A stretch of 64,000 nt of DNA from Leifsonia sp. Root4 (lineage in GTDB: Bacteria; Actinomycetota; Actinomycetes; Actinomycetales; Microbacteriaceae): the NCBI RefSeq assembly GCF_001425085.1, contig NZ_LMDN01000002.1, positions 397,796 to 461,795 of the forward strand. The letters run 5' to 3'. The notes under the pieces were generated by a model that was not told the origin of the DNA, searched no databases, and worked only from the letters and a program-made list of their open reading frames with translations. This document shows, piece after piece, positions 1 through 9,038 of the stretch (position 1 is the first letter of the stretch; every line of letters begins with the position of its first letter). The position numbers and the translations under genes are program-made.

Positions 1-361
1 GCAGCGTCAGCGCGGGAGCGTCACCGAGCGTCGACTCGACCAGGGCCAGCCAGTCCTGTGCCGGGCGGGAGTCCGCATCGATCCGGGCCAGGATGTCGGC
101 ATCCGCCGCGTCGAAGCCACACGCCGACGCCCCGGCCACGCCGACCTCCGGCCAGTAGATCCGACGAACGCCTGCGGCAGCGCACACCGCAGCGGTGTCA
201 TCGGTGCTGGCGTTGTCCACGACGATGATCTGGTCGGCCGGGCGGGTCTGGGCAGCCAGGTGGGCGAGGCAGACGGCCAACATCGGAGCGTCGTTTCGCG
301 ACGGGATGACGACGGCGATCGTGACCGCGGCGCGGTCGCCGTGCGTGGCCGGGGCGCTCAC
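1..361 (-). CDS. Family 2 glycosyltransferase, N-terminal part (runs off window start)
   Basis: The reading frame opens with GTG at 361, five bases after a GGAG Shine-Dalgarno, and continues past base 1, so only about 120 residues are visible. The N-terminus shows the GT-A nucleotide-binding beginning of family 2 transferases: VVIPSRND, then IIVVDNASTDDTA, then ARIDADSRPAQDWL with the DAD metal-binding triad. Such enzymes move a sugar from a nucleotide-sugar onto a lipid, glycan or protein at the cytoplasmic face of the membrane. Donor and acceptor cannot be told from this fragment. It is co-oriented with the hydrolase gene upstream, 73 bases away. Family assignment is secure; the substrate is unknown. 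Confidence 0.85.
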   Translation of the reverse strand, partial: MSAPATHGDRAAVTIAVVIPSRNDAPMLAVCLAHLAAQTRPADQIIVVDNASTDDTAAVCAAAGVRRIYWPEVGVAGASACGFDAADADILARIDADSRPAQDWLALVESTLGDAPALTL

Positions 362-434
362 GCGTGCTCCATCGCCACACCATACCTCAGCGTCGGCTCA
401 GCACATCAGCCCTCGCTCGGCCCGTCGGACCGGC

Positions 435-2018
435 TCAGCACATCGGGTCGGCCGCGGGCACTGTCCCGTCAATCAGGTAGTCGTCGACGGTGTCGGCGAT
501 GCAGTCGTTGGACTTGTTGTACGCGGTGTGACCTTCGCCCTGGTACGTCACGAGGTGTCCGTTCTCGAGCTGCGCGGACAAGGCCTCGGCCCAGACGTAG
601 GGCGTCGCCGGGTCGTTCGTCGTTCCGAGCACGAGGATCGGGGCCGAGCCCTCTGCGTGGATCTCGCCGCGTTCACCCTGGAAGGCGTATGGCCAGCTGG
701 CGCAGCCGATCTCGCCGTACGACATGTAGCGGCCGATCACCGGCGCCGCCTCATCCATGGCCACCGCCTGCTCACGCATCAGGGCGGGGTCGGCGTTGTA
801 GCTGTAGTCCATGCAGTTCACCGCCATGAACGCCTCGGTCGAATTGTCGCTGTAGGAGCCGTCGGCGTTGCGCCCGTTGTAGGCGTCGGCGAACTCGAAC
901 GCCATTTCGGCGTCGCCGTGCATGACGCTCTCCAGCATGTCGCTGAGCATGCCCCAGGCGTTGGCGTCATAGAGCGGGTAGATGATGGCGGTGAAGAGGG
1001 TGCTGCCGCCCAGTTCCCGCCCATCTGCTGCCCGGATCGGGCTTGCGTCGACCGAATCCAGAAGCGCACCGACTGTCTGCATGCCGCTGTCGACCGTGCC
1101 ATCGAACGGGCACTCGCTGCCCTGCAGACAGGCACTCAGATAGGCCCGCAGCGCGCTCTCAAAGCCCTGCGCCTGCGTCGTGGTGACCTCGAAGTTGCTC
1201 GTCGACGGGTCAATCGCGCCGTCGAGCACGAGCCGCCCGGTCTTGCCGGGGAACAGCTCGGCGTAGACGGCACCGAGGAAGGTGCCGTAGGAGTACCCCA
1301 GGTAGAACAGCTTCTCGTCGCCGAGCACGGCCCGCAGCAGGTCGAGGTCGCGTGCCGCGCTCTCGGTGCCGACCTGGGCGAGCAGGGCGCCGGTGCCGTC
1401 GGCGCACGCCTCGCCGAAGCTCCTGGCCGAGTCGGTCATCTCGGCGATCCACGCGTCACTGCCGCGCTCGTTCGCGCTGACGCTGTAGAGGTACTCGTCC
1501 ATGCCGGCGGCGTCGTAGCAGCTCACACCGGTCGAACGCCCGACTCCGCGCGGGTCGAAGCCGACGACGTCGAACCGTTCCTGCAGGCGCTCATCGGTCG
1601 CGTAGTCGACCGAGTCTTTGACGAAGCTGTAGCCCGAGCCGCCCGGCCCACCCGGGTTGACGAGCAGCGAGCCGATCTTCTCGCCCAGCGCCGGTTGCCG
1701 CACGATGGCCAGCTCGATCGATCCGGATTCCGGCTCCGCCCAGTCCAGCGGGGCCTCGACCGTCGCGCACTGCATGCCACCGCCGCACCCGCTCCAGCTC
1801 ACGGTCTGCGAATAGAACGGTTGGATGGCTGCGTCGACGCGCTCCCCCGTCGGCGTCGACGTGGCCGGCGGCGGTTCGGGCAGGAACGCCGTGACACAGC
1901 CGGAGAGCGTGAGCACGATGACGAGGGCGCTGGCCACCGCGGCGCCGACCCGGCGCCTACGGCTGCGCTGTGCGGTGGTGACGGGGGAAGAGCCCGGGGC
2001 AATCGTCAACGTCTTCAC
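435..2018 (-). CDS. TAP-family alpha/beta-hydrolase lipoprotein (tripeptidyl-aminopeptidase-like)
   Basis: A 527-residue predicted lipoprotein. The GTG at 2018 is chosen because it follows AGAGAG and places a basic N-terminus, a hydrophobic stretch and the lipobox LSGC at about residue 40; the open frame extends 56 codons further upstream without signal character. After the Cys comes a proline-rich spacer, then an alpha/beta-hydrolase fold with oxyanion loop NPGGPGGSG, nucleophile Ser243 in GYSYG, Asp469 in TTNDPATP and His497 in GEGHTAYN, with the C-terminal TAP region. Actinobacterial relatives are exported peptidases or esterases that trim peptides outside the membrane. It is the last gene of the topA-tmk-holB run, 64 bases after holB. 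A paralogue lies at 7390-8952. Fold and export are clear; the substrate is not. Confidence 0.88.
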   Translation of the reverse strand: MKTLTIAPGSSPVTTAQRSRRRRVGAAVASALVIVLTLSGCVTAFLPEPPPATSTPTGERVDAAIQPFYSQTVSWSGCGGGMQCATVEAPLDWAEPESGSIELAIVRQPALGEKIGSLLVNPGGPGGSGYSFVKDSVDYATDERLQERFDVVGFDPRGVGRSTGVSCYDAAGMDEYLYSVSANERGSDAWIAEMTDSARSFGEACADGTGALLAQVGTESAARDLDLLRAVLGDEKLFYLGYSYGTFLGAVYAELFPGKTGRLVLDGAIDPSTSNFEVTTTQAQGFESALRAYLSACLQGSECPFDGTVDSGMQTVGALLDSVDASPIRAADGRELGGSTLFTAIIYPLYDANAWGMLSDMLESVMHGDAEMAFEFADAYNGRNADGSYSDNSTEAFMAVNCMDYSYNADPALMREQAVAMDEAAPVIGRYMSYGEIGCASWPYAFQGERGEIHAEGSAPILVLGTTNDPATPYVWAEALSAQLENGHLVTYQGEGHTAYNKSNDCIADTVDDYLIDGTVPAADPMC

Positions 2019-2082
2019 TCTCTTTTGGTGCGGTCTGGCTGCTGGGTGCGATCTCGGTACGATCTGGCTTCTGGGCCGGGGC

Positions 2083-3276
2083 TCAGGGCCGCCGGAACGA
2101 CACGAGCATCGCCTCGAGCGCCAACAGGGGTGCGACGTTCGCCTCGATGCGCTGCCTGGCGATCGTGATCGCATCAAGTGTGGCAAGGGTTTCTGCGGGC
2201 GAGCTGCGGGCGGCCGCCTCGTCGAGCTTGTTGCCGAGCTCGCGGTTGATGACGGCGTCCGTCCGCCCCAGCTGCAGCATGATCACATCGCGGTAGAGCG
2301 AGGAGAGGTCGACGAGGATCCGGTCGATGCCGTCGCGCAGGCTCCGCTTCGCGCGACGCTTCTGGTCGTCCTCGAGCGCCTTGATCTGGCCGCGGAGCGC
2401 GGGCGGAATCGCCTGCCCCGGCGCGATGCCGAGCGAACGCAGGGCGTGCTCGCGCTCTGCGGCGTCGCGCTGCACCGTGATCGCCTCCGCGTCATCGCCG
2501 GCGATCGCCATCAGTCGCGCGGCGGCCATCACAGCGTTCGACACGGTGCGCACATTCAGCGCGGTCAGCAGCGTCTCGTGTCGGCGGTCACGCGCCTCCG
2601 CGCTGGTCGCCAGACGCTGCGCCATGCCGATGTGGCTCTGCGCCTCACGGGCTGCGCGCTCGGCCAGCTCGTCGCTGATCCCGTTGCGCTTGACGAGCAG
2701 CTCCGCGACATCCGCGACACTCGGAACGCGCAGGCGAACGCTGCGCACCCGCGAACGGATCGTGGGCAGCAGATCGGCCTCGCTGGGCGCGCAGAGGATC
2801 CACACGGTGCGCTCCGGTGGCTCCTCGAGCTCCTTGAGCAGCACGTTGGAGGCGTGCTCGGCCATGCGGTCTGCGTCCTCGACGATGATCACGCGGTAGC
2901 GGCCGACCGACGGCGAGTAGTGCGAACGCCGCACGGTCTCGCGCACATCGGCGATCTTGATGATGACGCCCTCGGTTGTCAGCACCTGGAGGTCGGGGTG
3001 GCTGCGCGCGGCGACCTGCGCCGCGGTCGCATCGTCGCCGTCCGGGTTGCCGCTCAGCAGAGCCGTGGCGAAGGCGTAGGCCAAGTTGGAGCGGCCGGAA
3101 CCGGCCGGGCCGGTGATGAGCCAGGAGTGCGTCATCTGGTTGTGGGGCCCGGCTGCCTCGGCATCCGCGGCGGCGGCACGTGCGGCGTCCGCGGCGGCCC
3201 CCGGTTGGAAGCCGGCGGCGGCACGGAACAGCGCGATGGCCTCTGCTTGCCCCGTCAGTTCACTCCACACCGTCAC
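2083..3276 (-). CDS. holB: DNA polymerase III subunit delta'
   Basis: A 397-residue AAA+ clamp-loader subunit that, with delta and gamma/tau, opens the beta sliding clamp at the replication fork. Residues 56-63 (GPAGSGRS) form a P-loop in which Arg replaces the usual Lys before Ser. IIVEDADRM (about 130-138) is the Walker B region, LLKELEEPP (about 146-154) is the hallmark delta' helix, and IRSRVRSVRL follows as the SRC-like segment. The four-Cys zinc finger of E. coli delta' is absent. Loss of the P-loop Lys fits the family's usual inability to hydrolyse ATP. Start is GTG 3276. It lies 78 bases downstream of tmk in the conserved actinobacterial order topA-tmk-holB. Confidence 0.93.
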   Translation of the reverse strand: MTVWSELTGQAEAIALFRAAAGFQPGAAADAARAAAADAEAAGPHNQMTHSWLITGPAGSGRSNLAYAFATALLSGNPDGDDATAAQVAARSHPDLQVLTTEGVIIKIADVRETVRRSHYSPSVGRYRVIIVEDADRMAEHASNVLLKELEEPPERTVWILCAPSEADLLPTIRSRVRSVRLRVPSVADVAELLVKRNGISDELAERAAREAQSHIGMAQRLATSAEARDRRHETLLTALNVRTVSNAVMAAARLMAIAGDDAEAITVQRDAAEREHALRSLGIAPGQAIPPALRGQIKALEDDQKRRAKRSLRDGIDRILVDLSSLYRDVIMLQLGRTDAVINRELGNKLDEAAARSSPAETLATLDAITIARQRIEANVAPLLALEAMLVSFRRP

Positions 3277-3354
3277 GCTTCAAGGGTACCGTCGGCCGCC
3301 GACCTCGGACGACGGCACGGCGCAGCGTGTGCGCCCGACGGTGGGTCGTCGGGA

Positions 3355-4005
3355 CTAGCCGAGCAGCGTGGCGACGCGAGAGCGGATGAGCGCTGCGATC
3401 TCCTGAATGGGCAGCGCGGCGTCCACAACGAGGAAGCGTTCCGGTTCCGCGGCGGCCAGGCCCAGGAACGCCTCACGCACGCGCGCGTGGAAGGCACCCT
3501 TCTCGGCCTCGAGGCGGTCGAAGCGTTTCTGCGCGGCATCCAGTCGGCCGCGCGCCAGCGTCTCGTCGAGGTCGAGCAGGACGGTGAGGTCGGGCAGTAG
3601 CCCGCCTGTCGCCCAGAGCGAGAGCTCGCGAACCTCATCGGCACCCAGCACCCGCCCGGCACCCTGGTAGGCGACGGAGGAGTCGATGTAGCGGTCCTGG
3701 ATGACGACCTCGCCACGGGCGAGCGCGGGCCGCACAGCCGTCTCGATGTGGTGGGCACGGTCCGCTGCGTAGAGCAGCGCCTCGGCCCGCGCGGCGATGT
3801 GCCCGCGGTGGTGCAGCACGATCTCACGGATCTCGACACCGACCTCTGTGCCACCCGGCTCGCGGGTGCGCATCACTGTGCGCCCCTGCTCCCCCAGCCA
3901 GGCTGCGAGCAGCTCGGCCTGTGTCGACTTGCCGGATCCGTCGCCGCCCTCGAGCGTGATGAAGACGCCGGATCCCACCGCTGCCTCTGTCGACGCGCCG
4001 GTCAC
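3355..4005 (-). CDS. tmk: dTMP (thymidylate) kinase
   Basis: A 216-residue cytoplasmic kinase that phosphorylates dTMP to dTDP for dTTP synthesis. The P-loop EGGDGSGKST spans residues 19-28, the dTMP-binding TREPGGT follows at 47-53, the DRY motif QDRYIDSS at 103-110 and a LID region rich in Arg near 150-165. Length is normal for bacterial Tmk with a short N-terminal extension of about 12 residues. The GTG start at 4005 overlaps the topA stop in GTGA, with GGAG upstream inside topA, so the two are translationally coupled. The family call is near certain. Confidence 0.96.
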   Translation of the reverse strand: MTGASTEAAVGSGVFITLEGGDGSGKSTQAELLAAWLGEQGRTVMRTREPGGTEVGVEIREIVLHHRGHIAARAEALLYAADRAHHIETAVRPALARGEVVIQDRYIDSSVAYQGAGRVLGADEVRELSLWATGGLLPDLTVLLDLDETLARGRLDAAQKRFDRLEAEKGAFHARVREAFLGLAAAEPERFLVVDAALPIQEIAALIRSRVATLLG

Positions 4006-6917
4006 TCGCCCGCTCCGGCCGCAGCGGCTGCGGCCTTGTTGGCTGCACGCGTCGCGGCGGCCTTCTTGGCTGCCTCCGAACGAGCGGTCGACGTGGCGCC
4101 CCCCGTCTTCGCTGTGCCCGTCTTCTTTGGGGCCGCGGGCTTCTTGGCGGCAGGCTTCTTGGCAGCGGGCTTCTTGGCCGGGGCCTTCTTGGCGGCCGTT
4201 TTCTTGGGCGCAGGGCCCTTGTCGCGCTTGATCTGCAACAGCTCGACCGCGCGCTCGAAGGTGAGATCGTCGACCGTCTCGCTCTTCGGGATCGTCGCGT
4301 TCGTGGTGCCGTCGGTGACGTAGGCGCCGAAGCGGCCGTCCTTCACCTTGATCGGCTTGCCGCTGACCGGGTCGGCCTCGAACTCGCGCAGCGCGCTCGA
4401 CGCGGCACGTCCGCCGTACTTGGGCTGGGCGTAGAGCTCGATCGCCCCGGCCAGATCGATGTCGAAGATCTGGTCCTCGCTGGTGAGCGAGCGGGTGTCG
4501 ACGCCCTTCTTGAGGTACGGGCCGAACTTGCCGTTCTGCGCGAGAATCTCGGTGCCCGTCTCAGGGTCGGCGCCCACGACACGCGGCAGCGACAGCAGGC
4601 GCAGCGCGGTCTCGAGGTCGATCGTCGCGAGGTCCATCGACTTGAACAGCGAGGCGGTGCGCGGTTTGACGGCGGCGGCCTTCTTCGCGGCCGGCTTCTT
4701 CTTGGCGGCCGGCTTCGCATCCGCAGCGTCGATGACCTCGCCCGTCGCGGCGTCGGCGACGACCTCCGGAGCCGGGTCGAGCTCGGTGACATAGGGACCG
4801 AAACGGCCGTCCTTCGCGACGATCTCCTTGCCGTTCTCCGGGTTGATGCCGATGACGCGGTCGGTGACGACCGGGGCGTCAATGAGCTCGCGGGCCTTGG
4901 CCGGGGTGAGCTCGTCCGGCGCCAGGTTGAGCGGCAGGTTCACGCGTCGCGGCGTGGCATCCGGTGCGGCATCCGGCTCAGCGACCTCAAGGTAGGGACC
5001 GTACTTGCCGATGCGCAAGGTGATGTCGTCGGTGATGGGCATCGAGTTGATGCTCTTCGCGTCGATCTCGCCGAGGTTGTCGATGACCTGGCGCAGGCCC
5101 CTGTGCTTGTCCGAACCGAAGTAGAAGCTGTTCAGCCAGTCGACGCGGTCGGCCTCACCGGCGGCGATGTCGTCGAGGTCGCCCTCCATCTCCGCGGTGA
5201 AGTCATATTCGACGAGGTCGCCGAAGTACTCCTCCAACAGCCGAACAACCGAGAAGGCGATCCAGTTGGGGACGAGCGCCGTGCCGCGCGGGGTCACATA
5301 GCCGCGGTCGACGATGGTCGAGATGATCGAGGCGAAGGTCGACGGACGACCGATGCCGAGCTCCTCGAGGCGCTTGACGAGGCTGGCCTCCGTGAAGCGC
5401 GGCGGCGGGCTGGTCTCGTGGCCGTTGGCGTTGAGCTCGGCGAAGCTGAGCTTCTGCCCCTCGCTGAGCGGGGGCAGCTTGGACTCACTCGGCTCGCTCG
5501 GGGCGTTGCGCTCCTCGTCGCGGCTCTCCTCGTACGCGTGCAGGAAGCCGCGGAACGTGATGACGGTTCCGGATGCCGTGAACTCGGCGAGCGCCTTCGA
5601 CGCCCGCGGGTTCTCGGACTCGCCGGTGGGCCCGGCCACGATCGTCACCGAGGCGGTCTGCCCCTTGGCGTCGGCCATCTGCGAGGCGACGGTGCGCTTC
5701 CAGATGAGCTCGTAGAGCTTGAAGTCGTTCCCGCGCAGCGAGCTGGCCAGCGACGCAGGCGTGCGGAAGGTGTCGCCGGAGGGACGGATCGCCTCGTGCG
5801 CCTCCTGCGCGTTCTTGCTCTTGCCCGTGTAGAGGCGCGGCTTGTCGGGAATCGTGTCGGCACCGTACAGGGCCGTGGCCTGGGTGCGCGCCGCGTTGAT
5901 CGCCTGCTGCGAGAGCGAGGGCGAGTCGGTACGCATATATGTGATGTACCCGTTCTCGTAGAGAGACTGGGCGACGCTCATCGTCTGCTTGGCCGAGAAA
6001 CGCAGCTTGCGTGCGGCCTCCTGCTGCAGCGTGGAGGTGGTGAACGGAGCGGCCGGCTTGCGCGAGTACGGCTTCGACTCGACCTTGCTCACGGTCAGCG
6101 CAACGCCCGGCTGCTGCAGGGCGGCCTGCAGCGCAGTGGCTGCGGCCTCGTCGAGCACGGTTGCACTGCTCTTCAGGGCACCGTTGTCGTCGAAGTCGCG
6201 GCCGCTCGCGACCCGCTCGCCGTTCAGGCGGGCAAGTCGGGCGGAGAAGTTCGTGGCCGACTCGTCGGAGTCGACGGCGGTGCTGAGGATCGCGCTCAGG
6301 TCCCAGTAGCCGGCGGCGGTGAAGGCGAGACGCTCGCGTTCACGGTCCACGACGAGGCGGGTGGCCGCCGACTGCACTCGGCCGGCCGAGAGCCCGGGGC
6401 CGACCTTGCGCCAGAGCACGGGGGAAATCTCGTAACCGTACAGACGGTCGAGGATGCGGCGGGTCTCCTGCGCGTCAACGAGCGCGGTGTCCAGCTCACG
6501 GGTGTTGTCCTTGGCGGCGAGGATCGCGTCCTTGGTGATCTCGTGGAACACCATGCGCTTGACCGGAACCTTGGGCTGCAGGACCTGGAGCAGGTGCCAC
6601 GCGATGGCCTCACCTTCGCGGTCCTCATCAGTTGCGAGCAGGAGCTCGTCGGCATTTTTCAGCGCACGCTTGAGCTCGGCGACGGTCTTCTTCTTGGCGT
6701 CGGAGACGACGTAGTACGGCTCGAAGCCGTTCTCGACGTCGACGGAGAACTTGCCGAGCGAACCCTTCTTGAGCTCGGCCGGAAGATTCTTGGGCTCGAT
6801 CAGATCGCGAATGTGGCCCACCGAAGCCAAGACCTCGTAGCCGTCACCCAGGTACTGGGAGATCGACTTCATCTTGTTCGGAGACTCCACGATGACCAGT
6901 TTTTTCGTGCCCGGCAC
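4002..6917 (-). CDS. topA: DNA topoisomerase I (type IA)
   Basis: A 971-residue topoisomerase that relaxes negative supercoils by single-strand passage through a 5'-phosphotyrosine intermediate. GTG 6917 is preferred because AGAGG precedes it and the protein then begins at the TOPRIM core KKLVIVESP; a longer frame to 7082 lacks conservation. TOPRIM acidic residues appear in VESP and LATDEDREGEA. The catalytic tyrosine is Tyr327 in ITYMRTDSPS. C-terminal zinc fingers are absent; instead there are repeated KxGRFGPYV-type topo-C repeats and a tail of about 70 residues made almost only of Lys, Ala and Pro. The Lys/Ala tail is typical of high-GC actinobacterial TopA and supports processivity. Operon with tmk downstream, overlapping by four bases. 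Confidence 0.96.
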   Translation of the reverse strand: MPGTKKLVIVESPNKMKSISQYLGDGYEVLASVGHIRDLIEPKNLPAELKKGSLGKFSVDVENGFEPYYVVSDAKKKTVAELKRALKNADELLLATDEDREGEAIAWHLLQVLQPKVPVKRMVFHEITKDAILAAKDNTRELDTALVDAQETRRILDRLYGYEISPVLWRKVGPGLSAGRVQSAATRLVVDRERERLAFTAAGYWDLSAILSTAVDSDESATNFSARLARLNGERVASGRDFDDNGALKSSATVLDEAAATALQAALQQPGVALTVSKVESKPYSRKPAAPFTTSTLQQEAARKLRFSAKQTMSVAQSLYENGYITYMRTDSPSLSQQAINAARTQATALYGADTIPDKPRLYTGKSKNAQEAHEAIRPSGDTFRTPASLASSLRGNDFKLYELIWKRTVASQMADAKGQTASVTIVAGPTGESENPRASKALAEFTASGTVITFRGFLHAYEESRDEERNAPSEPSESKLPPLSEGQKLSFAELNANGHETSPPPRFTEASLVKRLEELGIGRPSTFASIISTIVDRGYVTPRGTALVPNWIAFSVVRLLEEYFGDLVEYDFTAEMEGDLDDIAAGEADRVDWLNSFYFGSDKHRGLRQVIDNLGEIDAKSINSMPITDDITLRIGKYGPYLEVAEPDAAPDATPRRVNLPLNLAPDELTPAKARELIDAPVVTDRVIGINPENGKEIVAKDGRFGPYVTELDPAPEVVADAATGEVIDAADAKPAAKKKPAAKKAAAVKPRTASLFKSMDLATIDLETALRLLSLPRVVGADPETGTEILAQNGKFGPYLKKGVDTRSLTSEDQIFDIDLAGAIELYAQPKYGGRAASSALREFEADPVSGKPIKVKDGRFGAYVTDGTTNATIPKSETVDDLTFERAVELLQIKRDKGPAPKKTAAKKAPAKKPAAKKPAAKKPAAPKKTGTAKTGGATSTARSEAAKKAAATRAANKAAAAAAGAGE

Positions 6918-7125
6918 CAGGTTCCTCTTGTTTCTTTTGAGTACGTGCGGATCTGTCGCGCCCCCAGCGAATCCTGCAACGTGTGATCGGCGGCCTGTAG
7001 GCCTGCCATGCCACACCATACACATAGACGCCGAGCGCGTGCCTAATTGAGCCATGCTCATGTGCGTGCCGTCAAGTATCACTCTGCAGCGCCAGCCCCT
7101 TGCGCTTCCCTATAAAGGGAGCACA

Positions 7126-7374
7126 ATGGCGTGCATGGACACGACTCAGGCACGCGGCTACACCGCGAAACTCATCGATGGGCCGCTCGAGGGCAAGACC
7201 ATCAGCACCGCGTTTCTGGAATCAGGCGACCCGCAGCCCCTGATCGAGATCCCTGCCGAGGCCGGCGACAAGCGCTTCTCCTATGCGCGCGCCGGCGGGT
7301 TGGAGTTCGGCGGGGATGCCGGCGAGCGCCCGACGGCCGTCGAGTACCGCTACCGCGAGACCCTGTTCAACTGA
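7126..7374 (+). CDS. Small hypothetical protein (82 aa)
   Basis: ATG 7126 lies five bases after AGGGAG, a good ribosome-binding site; an internal ATG at 7135 is less well placed. The product is a soluble 82-residue protein with no signal or membrane segment and no motif I recognise. Its N-terminal half (LIDGPLEGKTISTAF) resembles small beta-rich domains, and it ends EYRYRETLFN. It is divergent from topA and convergent with the second TAP hydrolase, whose stop lies 16 bases away. A decayed copy of its 3' end sits at 8968-9031 on the other side of that hydrolase. Gene reality is well supported; the function is unknown. Confidence 0.75.
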   Translation: MACMDTTQARGYTAKLIDGPLEGKTISTAFLESGDPQPLIEIPAEAGDKRFSYARAGGLEFGGDAGERPTAVEYRYRETLFN

Positions 7375-7389
7375 GCACCGGCATCCTGA

Positions 7390-8952
7390 TCACTCGCAGC
7401 GCAGCCCGTCCTCCGGTACGACATCGTCGAGGAAGTACGCCTCGATGGCGTCATCGACACAGCTGTTGCCCTTGTTGTATCCGGTGTGCCCCTCGCCGAC
7501 ACGCGTGACCAGCACACCCTCCTCGAGCTGGCCGGCCAGTGACACAGCCCACTCGTACGGCGTCGCCGGGTCATTGGTCGTGCCGATGACGAGGATCGGG
7601 CCGGCACCGGCGGCGTGGATTTCGCCGCGCGCGCCCGTCGGAGGGTATGGCCAGCCGAGGCATGGCTCGGGGCCCGCCCAGTACGGTGCGATCGTCGGGG
7701 CACCCTCTGCGATCTTCTGCATCGCCGCATCCTCGGCCGCCTGATCATCTTCGAGGGGATAGTCCATGCAGTTGTACGCGCGGAAGGCCTCGCTGGCGTT
7801 GTCGAGGTACACACCGTCTTCTCGGCCGTTGTAGAAGTCCGCAAGCGCGAACGCGCCGCGCGGATCGCCCCGAACGGTGCCGTTCAGAGCCTCCGTCAGG
7901 TAGTCCCAGCTCTCCTCCGAGTAGAGAGCCGCGATGATCCCCGTGACGAGCGAATCCGCGCCGAGGTAGCGGCCGTCGTCGTTCTTCAGCGGGGCTTGGT
8001 CGACGCTGGCGAGCAACTCACCCAGCTCGGCCATCGCCTCGTCGACGGTGCCGTCGAAGGGGCACGACCCCGAATCGAGGCAGTGCTGCATGTAGGCGCG
8101 GAGCGCCGATTCAAAGCCGAGCGCCTGCGTCGTGCCGACCTCGAGACCCGGAATGGCGGGATCGACCGCCCCGTCCAGGACGAGGCGTCCGGTCTTCTGG
8201 GGATACAGATTGGCGTAGCTCGCCCCGAGGAACGTTCCATAGGAGTAGCCGAGGTAGTTGAGCTTCGTGTCTCCGAGCACCGCGCGGATCAGATCCATGT
8301 CGCGCGCCGAGTTGACCGTCGTGATGAAGGGCAGGATGCCGCCGCTGTTCGCCTCGCAGGCGTCGGCGAAGCTCTGGTCGAGTGCGGTGCGCTCGGCATC
8401 CCATTCGGGGGTGTTCCGCGGAGCGGCCGGGATGTCGTAGAGGTAGGCGTCCATGCCGGCCGCGTCGAAGCAGCTCACCGCGGTGGAGCCGCCGACGCCC
8501 CGTGGGTCGAATCCGATCACGTCGTAGTTCTCGATGAGGTCGGCCCCGACGGCGTAGTCAAGGCCGTCCAGAATGAGGTCGACGCCGCTGCTGCCGGGGC
8601 CACCGGGGTTCGTCAGCAAGGATCCCAGCGGCGTCGTGGCGGCGAGGTGCCGCACGATGGAGAGCCGGATGTCGCCGGCGCCCGGGTTGTCCCAGTCCAG
8701 CGGCGCGTTCACATACGCGCACTCGAACTCGGTTGTGCCCTCGCATGCAGTCCAGTCCAGCGCCTGCTCGTAGAACGGGAGCAGCTCGGCTGAGACACCC
8801 TCGGTGTCCGGCACGACCGCCGCCTCGGGGCGGGGCGTCACCTCGTCCTGGGGCATCACCTGCAGGCAACCGCTCAGTGCCAGCGCGGCGGCGGCCAGCC
8901 CCGCGGTGATCGCGGCGGTACGCCGAATGCGACGTCTGTGTCCAATTGCCAT
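7390..8952 (-). CDS. TAP-family alpha/beta-hydrolase lipoprotein, second copy
   Basis: A 520-residue paralogue of the protein at 435-2018. ATG 8952 is chosen over ATG 8964 because GAGGGA lies four bases before it. The N-terminus is RRRIRR, a hydrophobic run and the lipobox LSGC, so export and lipidation are expected. Shared catalytic landmarks are NPGGPGSSG, the nucleophile Ser237 in GYSYG, TTNDPATP and GEGHTGYN. The C-terminus ends shortly after, as in the first copy. The two genes bracket the topA-tmk-holB operon in the same orientation and probably arose by duplication. It faces the small gene at 7126 tail to tail. Confidence 0.87.
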   Translation of the reverse strand: MAIGHRRRIRRTAAITAGLAAAALALSGCLQVMPQDEVTPRPEAAVVPDTEGVSAELLPFYEQALDWTACEGTTEFECAYVNAPLDWDNPGAGDIRLSIVRHLAATTPLGSLLTNPGGPGSSGVDLILDGLDYAVGADLIENYDVIGFDPRGVGGSTAVSCFDAAGMDAYLYDIPAAPRNTPEWDAERTALDQSFADACEANSGGILPFITTVNSARDMDLIRAVLGDTKLNYLGYSYGTFLGASYANLYPQKTGRLVLDGAVDPAIPGLEVGTTQALGFESALRAYMQHCLDSGSCPFDGTVDEAMAELGELLASVDQAPLKNDDGRYLGADSLVTGIIAALYSEESWDYLTEALNGTVRGDPRGAFALADFYNGREDGVYLDNASEAFRAYNCMDYPLEDDQAAEDAAMQKIAEGAPTIAPYWAGPEPCLGWPYPPTGARGEIHAAGAGPILVIGTTNDPATPYEWAVSLAGQLEEGVLVTRVGEGHTGYNKGNSCVDDAIEAYFLDDVVPEDGLRCE

Positions 8953-8967
8953 GGGTTCCCTCATTCG

Positions 8968-9031
8968 CCGGGATTCCGGCGAGCCCCATCGCGGCAGAGT
9001 ATCGCTATCGCGAGACGGAGTTCAAGTGGAG
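8968..9031 (+). pseudogene. Decayed copy of the 3' end of the 7126-7374 gene
   Basis: The bases here match 7315-7374. EYRYRETEFK (8997-9026) corresponds to EYRYRETLFN; 24 of 30 nucleotides are identical, and the preceding gat-ccggcgagc segment also matches. A two-base length difference between the blocks shifts the frame, and the stop codon is replaced by TGG. No start or ribosome-binding site is visible. It lies immediately upstream of the second TAP hydrolase, as if small gene and hydrolase were once duplicated together. The match is visible but short, so chance or a conserved regulatory role is not excluded. Confidence 0.45.
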
Positions 9032-9038
9032 CCATGGG

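Noticed and set aside
195-3600. Long plus-strand open frames opposite the TAP hydrolase, holB and tmk
   Set aside because: They are antisense shadows produced by high GC; they show Arg/Val/Gly-rich sequence without motifs, while the minus strand has recognised proteins.
5103-6986. 627-codon open frame opposite topA
   Set aside because: Antisense to a certain topA; low-complexity composition.
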